A stretch of 64,000 nucleotides of DNA from Notospermus geniculatus (lineage: Eukaryota; Nemertea; Pilidiophora; Heteronemertea; Lineidae). The notes beneath the pieces were generated by a model, which made no database searches, was not told where the DNA came from, and was given only the letters and a program-made list of their open reading frames with translations. Every line of letters begins with the position of its first letter. Position 1 is the first letter of the stretch. The stretch covers positions 1,215,502-1,279,501 of the forward strand of contig NMRB01000005.1 of the NCBI GenBank assembly GCA_002633025.1, read 5' to 3'. This document shows, piece after piece, positions 49,823 to 61,003 of the stretch. The position numbers and the translations under genes are program-made.

Positions 49823-50032
49823 TAGAACACGGTCAACTGCAAATCTACACTTACCTTGAGATGTAATGCACTGAAATACGGAATTTGTAATTCTGAAATT
49901 GTGAATTTCATGGATCGCTAATTATTATTAGTGTCATTTTTGAGTCGGGATAATTCCCTTGAACCTGGGAAATTCTGGGTCAGTACAGATGGGGATCGGA
50001 TATTTCAGCCTTGGGAGTGAAGCGTTAACTTA

Positions 50033-50515
50033 CATGCAGATGACACATCTACAAGATGCAGACGGCACAGCTACAACATGCAGACGACTGATAGACACAA
50101 CATGCAAACGCCACCAGCTATAAGAACATGCAGACACACAGCTACAAAATGCAGACATGGCTACAAGAACCTGCAGACAAGACGAACAGCCAGCCATAAG
50201 AACATGCCGACAACACAGCTACAAGAATATGCAGACGACACAGCTACAAGAACATGCCGATGACACAGCTACAAGTATGCAGACGACATAGCTACAAAGC
50301 ATGCCGACAGTTACAAGAACATGCAGACGACACAGCTACATGAATATGCAGACAACATAGCTACAAGAATACGCAGACAACATAGCTACAAGAATATGCA
50401 GACAACATAGCTACAAGAATATGCAGACGACTCAGCTACAAGAATATGCAGACGACTCAGCTACAAGAACAAACAACACAGCTACAAGAACATGCAGACG
50501 ACACAGCGAGAATGG
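50033..50515. repeat. ~25-bp imperfect minisatellite
   Basis: Variants of acagctacaagaatatgcag plus acgac are repeated about 18 times with length variation. It lies downstream of the INTS13 gene end. Units directly abut and lack regular unique spacers, so it is not a CRISPR-like array. Confidence 0.85.
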
Positions 50516-50662
50516 AATACCGCAGACAATCAATGCTGGGGAAATAGTGGTCGCATCCTATAATCACAGATTAGGCAGCTCAAGCAAATTCATGCAACAA
50601 TGTGGATGAAAATCCCAACAAATTAATCAAAGAAAAACACTCATTGTTGTCGACAATATTTT

Positions 50663-50668
50663 TTTATT
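50663..50668 (-). terminator. INTS13: Poly(A) signal of INTS13
   Basis: TTTATT on the plus strand gives AATAAA on the coding strand, about 205 bp after the INTS13 stop codon. Confidence 0.55.
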
Positions 50669-50871
50669 GCAAACTTTCTCAGGTGTGCTGACATTTACAG
50701 CACGTACAAAATGTAACCAACTGGAATACGGGCGTCTACATAAAATGGAATCCCACAGGCAGCCAATAAATGACTCTGTTCAACTTGACGTCAGAAGCAG
50801 CATGCAACCCCAATTCTGACAGGTCTCCAATTCGTGGATAGATTTTTGTTGTGTTGATGATTTCGGTCTGT

Positions 50872-53800
50872 TCATTTCTTCCCCTGCTGGTGAGCTGGTG
50901 CTGTATTCTCCGCTGCGTCTCTGAGAAAAAAGAAAACAGGCATCAAATATACTGAATGTGGCAAAAGACAACAGCTCTCAAATTTGAGTACAACAGAAGA
51001 CAGGAACTTTCAAATTTGAGCACGGAAGACACAACTTTGTACAGCTCCTGCCAAATCCAAAGAGAAGCAAGGGCAGTACGTTGTATAATTCATTCAATAT
51101 GGAGGTTCAGATAACATTCCGAGTCTTGACTCTGACTCCAGAGGATTCCTTTTTTGGGAACTACGTCATCAAGTACAACGGGGTTTTCCAAAGCAATGGT
51201 GTTTACTCATTCAGGAGAACGAATGGAACCCGCCTGGGTGGTAAATTTCTCTCCAGCTTGAAAAATCCGTATTTTAGAACGTCAGAGTCGGAGTCGGACC
51301 AGATCTTAACCTCGCTAATAAGTCTTTACTTACCCTCCATCCTGATCTTCATTCAGGTGTTTGTACAACTCTGCCTTGTTGCTGCCCTGATTCTCCAGAC
51401 GACCATCAAACTCCGCGTGACGCTGGGAATGTATCGTGTTCACTCGTGATGTCCACAGACTTAGTAATGACATTGGACCTGAGAATGGAACAAAAGATGT
51501 TTGGGGTAGGGATTACAAGAGGTCACTCGCCTTATGAATTATGATGGAAACGAGGAAAGGGTTAACGGCCTTACAACACAATAGCAGAAATGTATGTCTC
51601 AGCGGGTTGACAATAGTAGTGGACAGCAGTGATAATAGTTGAGTAAACTGATGACCAGTGATGATCACCTACGACTTGTGCCTACTTTTGGTAGATCGAG
51701 TCACAAATGTTCAATGTATTTCAATCGACAAGCCTACCTGATTTACCACCTGTGTTAAAACCGCTCGGCTTGAATTTCTTTGAGGGTGGTTCCTCTTTAA
51801 CTGGTAACTTCTTACTATTATAATCTTCTTTCTCTCGTTCTGTCATTTTTTGATATCTAAAAACGAAAGGGAGAGGGTCAAAAATCCCTTATAAACGACA
51901 ATAAATAAACTGACAAGGCAGGGCACAACTTACCTTTCTAGATCTTTCCATGCAGGGTCCGCTTCGTTAGTCTCCATCTTTTCCTCCTTAATGACGACCT
52001 TTTCTTGACCTTTCTTGAGACCTTTCGGATCTATTTCCTGTTTCCTGCATAGGAGCAGGCATTCCAGTACGCGTTCGTGGGCTGGAGATGTCGTGGCATG
52101 CGCACGCACCAGTGCTTCAACCTCACTCCACATCTGGCGATACTGCTCCTCTCTGAAACAACCAGAAAGGTACGAGGTTGAATATTTCAAAATTCAACAA
52201 GATGTGTGGCAAAGTGGAAAATTCACACAAATATGGCACATCAGAGCTGACCGGCAGTGAAGTTCCCAGTCAGCAGTGTTTGGTGAAATCTTACCTCTTG
52301 GGTCCCTTTCCTCGACTTCCCGCCACAGTGATAGGTAACGCCTCATTTCGACTTTCCAACTCCACGAGGTGAAAAATGGCTTTCTTACAGTCCAACACCT
52401 CCTCGTCTTCGAGTTTTTCTTTTACGATGAGTGACGGTAGCGGGTCGAGATGCTGGCATGAAAACAGAAGGATGAGGAAATGTAACTTAGGAGAACAAAT
52501 GAGCTGAATCTAGGTTTTCACGTGTTCATGCACTAAAATTACCTTGGGGTATCAGGAAAACGAAGATAGGGGATGGACAATCCTTCCCTCATTATAACCA
52601 AAACAGGTAAGTCGGTCTTTTCCCTTCTTGATATGACACAATGCAGTCACAGTGAAGACCACGCCTTCAGATTGGTTGAGAAATGGGGGGGGTCAGCAGA
52701 CAAATAATCCCAGCCAATTCATCCATTGAGAAGCCAAGAAAAGTCAACTTACAGATGTCATGTTGAAGATGATCGAATCTCCAATAGTCATTGGCCAAAC
52801 TCTCAGCATTCTTTCAATCTGAGCCTTCGCTGAAACAACAGATGGAATGTTTAGCAAAGTGTTCATTTCGAGAGTCAGAAGGGTGCAGTAGTGACATCAG
52901 CTCAAGCCCAACAAGTTGCCCCCCCCCCCAAGTTGGAAGTTTCAGCAAAGTCCTCAATAGTATTTTAATTTAGACAGCGGATACTGAAGGCTGAATTTAC
53001 AAAGGGTATCATGAGAAACAAGGAACCTTGAATTATCACACACAAAGTGCTTTCACAAAGTTTACCTCGTTTTACTGGCAATTCGTCCGTCTCATCAACA
53101 TCTATGGCTGGTGCCAGGCGATTTTCCCGCATAAACTCTCCAAAGTCCTGCAAGAAAATCAAATGTAAATCCCATTGTTTCCTTACACACAGGAAAACCT
53201 GAATACATGTATTCCGTCGATTCTGAGGAGTGCAACTTCCTTAACTTACTGTGATTCTGTAATCTGTCACTCTGCCTCCGCTTCCCTCACTAATGGATGG
53301 TGGATCCTCAAGAATGGACCGCGCCGTCGCCAGAACGTGAATGTAGATCTCTCCACCGTGGCTGGCCAACATGTGTGACATCACCCTCACACCAGTCCGA
53401 CGTGGCTGTTCCAACATAACAGCTCGCCCTGAAAATAGTATTTGATATTCTGTACCTCGACTTCAGGATCCACCAGAATTGTGCAAGTCAAGTGATATTT
53501 TGGTCTTTATTTTTCATGTACATGTATACATTTATACTACTAACTGCAGCCTTTTCCAACCCCAAAGAGTAGTTCCAATGCAGTTCAAAACAGGCAATCT
53601 ACGGAAAATGTACTTACCATTCAGTAAAAAGTTTGTCAAGCAAAGTGACGGCCGACCGTTAACATCTACAGGGGTCACGCGATAACCACCAGTGCAATGA
53701 TGAAGTTCTGAATGTAAGATAAACGAGGAATGCCTTTTAGTAAATGGGGACCGTGATTTGAGACCACATTTTCACAACAGTCAGAGTGAAAAAGATAGTA

Positions 53801-56735
53801 AATTGAGACTTATTTTGATCAACTTTTCATACCATTATAAAAATGGTGCCCGGAGTGGAGGGCGGTAGAGCGAAATGTCACCCCGAGAAAGCCATGTTGC
53901 CCGAGGCGCCAGCCGAGGGCAACATTGCTTTCGAGGGGTGACATTTCGCTCTACCGCCCTCCACTCCGGGCACCATTTTTTATATCATACCGAAAGTCAT
54001 CAGAGAGAAGTTCTCGTGGCGTTTATCATCACTCAAATGATCCGCATTGCGCTGCACCACGCCTGATGTAATGTCGATGCGGACCTAGATGAACGCACGA
54101 CACTGGACCCACATCGGCGCCGTTCGCTTGCTCATTTCTTTGAAATTGTGAGCTAACGTGCGACAAGGTTGGGCTATTGTGTTCAGGAAAATGTTAACAG
54201 TTACCCCATGCTGTTGATGATCACAAAAGCTGACAATATTGACTGGTATTTCGACAATTTTGATTGCAAAACCGCCGTGTCATTTGAAGCGAGAAACAAA
54301 ATGGCGGGCGTGGGGCCGCCTCGAAGCATTTTGCGGGAAAACATTCCAACCGGAAATATTTTCCGGGCGAACATGCCGAAATGTCCACCGCTCACGTGAC
54401 CGCTCTCAGCCAATCACATTCACGGAAACTTACTTGAGGTACGATATAACACTTTATCCAGTTTGTAAACATGACAAGGAAATAATTTGGGAAGGAAGAA
54501 CAGTTTGGAGGGGTCATAACGGTGCCCAAAGAACATACCTGCCGTATTTGATTTTGGTGTGCACCATTTCAACGTAATAGTTTCTGAGTAGAGACCTTCC
54601 TTTGATGGAAAAATCAGGCCTTCTGCATTACCTATAAACAAATTAGTTAGAAACTGTAACACGAATCAATTTTTAGCATTGAAATGGGCAACAATTGGCA
54701 AATATACAGAATTTCTAAGATTTCTTCATTAAACAAAGAATCACATTATCCTACCTGACAAGATGAGTTCTTTATGAGCATCCTTAGAATGCAGAAGTTC
54801 AACATCATAGTTGGCAGACGAACTGGCATTTTGTTCTTCCTAAACAACAGAGTAAAGCACAAGTATTTCAGCTGTGGAGCTAATCATCATGTTCTAAAAT
54901 CTCCAAACTAAAGTGCACTCCTAAAGCTGGCAGGCAGCACAAACACAAATTCAGGTTACTAAGATCGTCTCAGGCCATCTGCCACAAAATGTCACCCATA
55001 ATGTGTAGTTCAGCACTTCCTACCTTCATAGGAATACCAGTAACAGTCGTTGAGGTGAGGTTGAAATGTCTCGAAGCTAACTGTATCAACTTGGAAGAAA
55101 TGAATCGGCCCGATTGGCTGACGTGAACTTCATAGGAGAGGTTTGCAGAGAGCTGAAAAAGAGAACAAATGCATCCATTAACCGCAAAAATGTCCTGGCT
55201 GTGCAAAACAAGCAAAACTGACGAGATAAAGAGCAGAATGATACGTACATCTTGTTTATTCTTTATAGGCAGAGATGGCTCCTCTCCGACGGGACCGACT
55301 AGGATCATGTGAACTTCGCAATGGTGAATTGGCATAAGGCTGAAACACAGATAAGAACCTGAGGCTGGAAACAAACTGGGGTATGCAGATTGAAAGTTTG
55401 ACAATCTTGCACAGAATTCAGCAACCACTTCCAATCTCTCTCAAGCCCGAACATGACAATCTGCTGGTACCAGTAGATGCATAAGGTGAAAGATTGTCTC
55501 CAAGTTCATGTAAAAGTAGCTGTTTTGTTTCGCAGATTTGGGTTCACCTACTTGTCAGTATTTGAAGCCAACTTGTTTTCTTGTTGAACAACTTCTGTCA
55601 GGCAATCAGCCAACATTCTATAGAAGTTTTCACTGAAATGAGAATTGAGGTGAATCAGAAACCTTCAAAAACTCAAGAAGCTCTTCGATGTTCAACTCAA
55701 ATGGCAGGAAAAAAATATCCATGTTCACCTTTTGAGCGACGTAATGCATATTATCCGTCCCCGGTTTTTTACAGCCGAGTCTTGATCCGTGTGAGATGTG
55801 CGCATTTTCTGCTGGGTATCTGAAGGGTCACAGACAGCCTGGATTGCCTCTGTTAAACTGCTTATCAGTTCTGTTGAGTTGCATTTTTCTGACTCGACAG
55901 GTGGACCAAGCTGAGCAAGTCCAGTCAGCAACTGAAAATAAACAATGAATCCATGACTCAGCCAGGAATAGAGCTCGCTGAGGTAACCATCTGCACTTTA
56001 GCTTTATTGGTACTGCATTAAGTTATTCAACTGGAGGAGCCCAAAGTCAAATACATGTATGGCTACCGATGGCTCTCAAAACGATGATGATGATGAGGTG
56101 ACAGAACAATGCTTGAAAGATTTATGAAGTTCACAGCAAACATCCCACTGAATCAAAATGGAAAGAAACATAACGCACCTGTTGTGAATTCTGTTCTGAT
56201 GGTTGCCATGTGTTCAAACTGGTACATGAAGAATCACAGACCATCACTTGCACCTGAAATAAGGATTTCATCCCGATCACTTTGAAGAGTTATGCTGCTT
56301 TCAATTAACACTTCAAAGACTGTGTACGGTTTCCTAACTTCTCAAGAAGATATACTGAAATAGAGCAGGGGCTGGGCAAGTTCCTCCCCATAAGCTGCCC
56401 AGCAAGTTCCGGGGGGGTATTTTAACAATCCTGCAAGGTAAAAAGGAGTTTTGAACAGCACAAAAATTAAATTGAACCTAAACAAACCTTACCAATTTAT
56501 CCTCAGGATATATATCCCAGATTATTCGACAATATTCCAGAGCAGCTTCCACATTACAAGTCCACATTGTCTTCGTTATTGGTGCAAGAGGAAGAAGTCC
56601 CGGCGCTCGGCCTTTTTGCAATACGTCAAAGTCCGTGCTCTGTTGCGATGATTCCATCATGGATGCCCCATGATCCAACAGGATGACAGTCTTATGTGTG
56701 TGGGGGAAAAACAAGGTATCCTTCTCATCTGCCAT
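50872..56735 (-). CDS. INTS13: Integrator complex subunit 13 (Asunder)
   Basis: I read 17 coding exons in gene order: 56735-56493, 56253-56179, 55931-55729, 55632-55552, 55339-55249, 55152-55024, 54839-54755, 54622-54539, 53707-53618, 53428-53250, 53147-53066, 52829-52753, 52452-52295, 52152-51934, 51856-51738, 51478-51334 and 50920-50872. All phases agree, giving about 702 aa (human 706). Recognised blocks are HKTVILLDH near the start, PLAPITKTMWTCNVEAA, NRGRIICIT, TVTGIPMK, ETITLKWCTP, CLTNFLLNG, MLASHGGEIYIHVL, DFGEFMRENRL, VRAHATT-ERVLECLL and GPMSLLSLW near the end. INTS13 is a nuclear Integrator subunit; its C-terminus is known to contact the Integrator cleavage module, and in Drosophila the protein (Asunder) also affects dynein localisation in spermatocytes. 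Nothing essential seems missing. The C-terminal tail (DAAENTAPAHQQGKK) is short and not recognised. Confidence 0.95.
53838..53980. mobile_element. Fold-back element in INTS13 intron
   Basis: The left arm (aaaatggtgcccggagtgga and on for about 45 bp) and right arm are near-perfect complements, ending in cactccgggcaccattttt. It lies between INTS13 exons 8 and 9. Confidence 0.8.
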
Positions 56736-56987
56736 GTTCGTTTTTCTAACTCCCGGAATAGATTTCCAAGATTCTACTGTCAGAATGATGTCGATGATGG
56801 TTCACACAGATCTGGTCTTTTGAAAATTATTCAGAACCAAACTGTTACATTGTATTCAGAAAATTCATACCGGTACTGTAATAAAAATGAATGCATCATC
56901 ATTAATCAACAAACTACCGCAACGCAACAAATTTCACTTCTGCTGTTCTGATGATCATGAATGATGAAGTAGGCCTACCGGTAAGTA

Positions 56988-57591
56988 CACAGGCATTCGT
57001 AGCGCCATCTGTGAGGTCAGTGTAGTAGGAGTATATTACAGACAAGGCATTCATATGGTTTCAGATCCAACGGAAACAAACGTCTCGATCTCAACAAAAA
57101 CAACAGAACGAAATCAAAATACACAATATTCATGGACTCTTGATTTCCGTCTTTGTATGTATCCTACCGATTATCCGAATAAACGACGTTTTCATATCAA
57201 AATCGTCACATTGTGTCCACACAGGCATGACAGGCTGCGCAAGACTGCTGTTGAGACTGCTTTGCACAGTGCGGGGTAGGAGCGCTATGTACGGTACGGT
57301 TTATCCAGATTGCCATTTCGCCGATTTTGGCAGGAGGCTTGTGTCCCGAAGTGGTGTGTCTGAATTCAAAAGACGATTTTGATATGAAAACGTCGTTTAT
57401 TCGGATAATCGGTAGGATACATACAAAGGCGGAAATCAGGAGTCCATGAATATTGTGTATTTTGGTTTCGTTCTGTTGTTTTTGTTGAGATCGAGACGTT
57501 TGTTTCCGTTGGATCTGAAACCATATGAATGCCTTGTCTGTAATATACTCCTACTACACTGACCTCACAGATGGCGCTACGAACGCCTGTG
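56988..57591. mobile_element. Palindromic hAT-like element with 218-bp arms and 8-bp TSD
   Basis: The arms 56990-57207 and 57372-57589 are reverse complements with about 4 mismatches. The ends read cacagg...cctgtg. The 8-bp duplication ggtaagta flanks both sides (56980-56987 and 57592-57599). An 8-bp duplication suits hAT elements. No transposase is present. It lies 253 bp upstream of the INTS13 start codon. Confidence 0.88.
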
Positions 57592-59578
57592 GGTAAGTAG
57601 GCTAGGCTTTAGCCCCAACATATCTTTAGGCCTACACTCATGGATGGCCTTCCCTACACTCAACACTGCCAGTGTCACTACAATAACTACACTGTGTGTG
57701 ATGATACCTGGTCATCTCATCTCATATTATACATTGTATATGCATATAGTCATCCATACACAGCCATGACAGCCTGCTGGTGCTGGTCTCTGGTGGTGCT
57801 TTTCCCTACCACCCGTTACCGGTAGGAGACAGTCAGACGGAGTCCGTTTTGGCTTTTGGGGAGATGAAGGCCCTTCTGGGCTCCGAATATTGCACGGGCG
57901 GGTCAGCTGGGGAGATTGAATTCATGTACTAGGCCCTATGGCATTTATGAGAGTTCAGATCATCGTCTGCGTCTGGGACAGTTTTGCTGTCCTGCTTGCA
58001 TTTTTTATTTTGTAAGCTACAATCTGACCAATTCCACAGTAACCGTGGCATTAGCCGAAGACAAAAAAAATCGCCACAGGACATACGGGCCTGCATTTGC
58101 ATGATTTGGGGACCTACCGGTATTAATTTTACTGAGAATGCAAGGGGTGCCCCCCCCCCCAGGTACTTGACACGTAACCAAGACAATGCCCCGCCCAAAC
58201 CCAGTCTCTGGGTAGCCTATATGTTACTGGGGGGGGGGAGGCGGGGGGAAGGCGAGGCACATTATATATATATACGGTATATGTTTATTTATAGACCCCC
58301 TGTGAACTCCCCGTAGGCCTACCCACTTTTTGAATAATCATCGGGGGGCAAGATTTTACTCCAAACCAAAAGCCCATCACCACAAGTGATGGACTCTTCC
58401 CGACGCCTCTGGGACATCTGGCAGATCAACAAAACCTCCCTATTAAGGACCCCTTTGGGACCGACAGATGCTGTCCTTAATTGAGAGGTGTCCTCATTAA
58501 AGAGGTTGAAATGAACATGATAAATTGGGGACAGAAGTTTGGTGTCCTCTTGGCACAGACAGGTGTCCTTGGAGGCATGGTTCCATTCTGTACTTCCACG
58601 ACGGATGCAAGTCTTCTCTCAATATCCACAAGAAATACAACACTGATCAAATACACTAATTTTAAAGAATAACTTATTCTTGAATAATAAAATATATATC
58701 ACAGGATATAAAACAATTTTTTCTCCATTTACAATGAAATATATCCCAAAATAGATTCCTCTCTTCTAAGAGAGGATTCCTCTCTTGTCTATTTTTGATA
58801 TATCGCAGACACTTCATGAACAATGAGAATCGCACGTTTACACTACAGACATACCATACATTCACTCAATAAGCACCATCAGCAATGAATAAACTTCCAT
58901 TTTGTCTGTCAAGTGTTCAGAAAAAAAAATCTGGTGGACTTTATACAGCAAAAGCATCACCGGTACTCTATTATTAGATCTATAAGGCCTACCAGGATTA
59001 CTGTGATTTCTTACGCACAGGCCTACCATTACTGTGACCTGTGTCAAAGTAATAAAACAGAAGTTCTTTCTCGGCACAAAACAGAAATACAATTTACCTG
59101 ACTAGCCAGCTTTAAGCATAACACATGTACGGCATGATAATCTTTAGGAAAAAGACACAAATCTAGAGTAGAACAAATATGGCTAATTCAGTTGCCCTAC
59201 ATCACCATGAAATTCATACAGAACACAATAAATCCAGTCTCAATCACTTGTACCGATATGGTATCTTCCAACCTGTTGATCACTTGGTGCAAAGCAGTGC
59301 AGATCCTCCGGGGGTCTGGACCCCAATTCCCTCCCCGGCTTTGATTTTTGTTGGATTGGCCAGAAATTACATCTCAACACAATAAGGTGTCAAAATGTTC
59401 TGAGGGGGTGTCAATGGCTGCCAGAGTCCTTCCCAGAAAATTTCATGTGGCCACCATGCTGTCTACCCCTTGACTGGATCTGCCCCTGCAATGCATTTCT
59501 TGAGTGGCAACAGGACGAAGTCATGTCCTTGTCAGTGTCCAAGTGCAGCATTTGGAAGTGGTCCCAATGACCAGAAAC

Positions 59579-59790
59579 TTAAAGGAGCACGGTATTGGAT
59601 CTCAAATGCGTTATTTGACTGCCGACGTAGAGGGAGCCACCTAGCGGCAGTAAGACGAACTACAAAAATGCATTACAAAATGTACGTAGTAAATCGGGTC
59701 AATTCGCCGACACGTAGTTAGCCCCTGGGTTGGAGAGTGGCGCGGTGGCGCCGGCTGTCGAGAAAAAGTGGCAATACCGTGCTCCTTTAA
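59579..59790. mobile_element. Short inverted-repeat element
   Basis: ttaaaggagcacggtatt at the left and aataccgtgctcctttaa at the right are perfect complements enclosing about 175 bp. Confidence 0.75.
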
Positions 59791-60134
59791 TATCAAGGAA
59801 TGAAAACAATAAAATCACAATTTCTTGGATGGATGAAGAGTTGCACCACATGTAGGCCTACCAGTATCACAGCCAAACAACATATGGTAAGCCTCAGATA
59901 CAGAACTCCAAATTCAGGAAGTGTATAGATACGTGTAAATTAAAACTTCTCAACTTGTTAGTGGCACCCTGAACATTCCACATGACGGTGCTCTCTTCGG
60001 AACTGGATCGCACAAGGTTTCCCTTATGAATATTTCGATCACTATCATCCAGAAGGAAACTTCAATTCCATGGAACACGAACGTCACCCTTCATGAAATA
60101 GACGAAAACACCGGTATCTCAGTCGTGATTCTTC

Positions 60135-60933
60135 TTACTTAGCCCAAGGTGGTGGCCGACCTCCTTTTGGCTTGTCTGTTCTGTTCGGGAAAGCTGAAAA
60201 TGAAAAGCGTTCAACGTTAAGAAGGTATCAGAAAAACGTTTAAATCAGCTACCGGTGAAACTGTTTTGATTGGTGGCCGGGTGCACATGGCAAGCTCTCG
60301 CAGGAACTACAGGTCAGTGTCTTACCTAAGATAAATGGTATCGGTGGATGTCGCGGTTCATCCCCTTTCATGTTATCTGTATGGATCAGCCAAAGAAGAG
60401 GAAAGCAGTGAGTTAGTAGAAACGCGTGCTAGGCCTATGGTGGTGAATGAAGCAGAGTGTTTATAGACTGCGTTGGATCTTCCACACTGGGTGTGCTACA
60501 GGATGTGTGAGACTGGTACTCACGATAGGGGCCTATATAGTATGGTTCATGCTCGAGTTTATGGTAGCGTTGCATTGTAGGTTGTTGCATATCAATTGCT
60601 GACTACAGGTTGACTGTCATTACACTGAAGGACTCAAGCTACAAGCCAAAGCAACTACGGTACATGTATTACACTAATATCTCAGGCCACTCACCCAATG
60701 ATGAGATATCTGCAGATTTGGAACTTCCAACTTGGAACTGAAAGAAATGTGAAAGAAATACATTAACACAAACAGTAAGCGCCGACCATTTCAGGGATAC
60801 CGGTAATCTGATTTCCAAACCCCTGATTTCCAAACCCTGATTGGTGAAGTGAATTTACCTGTATGCTAAACTGACCTAAATGCTTCAGATCACACTCACT
60901 GTGAACACAGCTTTCCACTTTAGTGCCAGCCAT
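60135..60933 (-). CDS. Candidate small protein (67 aa) or alternative 3' exons; unrecognised
   Basis: Three small exons with good splice sites and matching phases lie at 60737-60695, 60376-60326 and 60193-60135 (stop TAA at 60135). They read FQVGSSKSADISSL-D, then NMKGDEPRHPPIPFIL, then AFPNRTDKPKGGRPPPWAK. Upstream, ATG at 60933 begins MAGTKVESCVH (exon 60933-60900) with an A at -3 and G at +4. A 17-nt micro-exon at 60875-60859, with a weak acceptor, would join it in frame to give 67 aa. Without it the ATG exon and the three exons do not fit. Alternatively the three exons are a different 3' end of the gene at 61004-63962. I do not recognise the sequence. Confidence 0.4.
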
Positions 60934-61003
60934 ATTTTGACATCACCGGGTATGATGCGGACTGTCGCGTCCTGGTTTCCCGGTTTATGTTCCCTCTTTG
61001 GTG

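Larger units (their letters stand above)
48204..50871. other. Convergent intergenic region between dystroglycan and INTS13
   Basis: It contains the dystroglycan 3' UTR, a MITE (49621-49822), a minisatellite (50033-50515) and the INTS13 3' UTR. AATAAA at 49252-49257 is a possible poly(A) signal for dystroglycan. No exon was recognised. Confidence 0.55.
56736..60134. other. Region upstream of INTS13, no recognised gene
   Basis: It probably includes the INTS13 promoter and 5' UTR at its left edge. It contains the 604-bp palindromic element (56988-57591), a degraded CAGTGGAACCTC-type repeat (58437-58590) and a small fold-back (59579-59790). No frame with splice sites and plausible protein sequence was found. 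Confidence 0.55.

Noticed and set aside
50033-50515. Possible CRISPR-like array
   Set aside because: Units of about 25 bp abut directly, vary in length and lack distinct spacers, and the genome is eukaryotic. It is a minisatellite.
57055-57382. Overlapping open frames within the palindromic element
   Set aside because: They lie in its arms and centre, have no similarity to a transposase, and are expected in sequence of this length.
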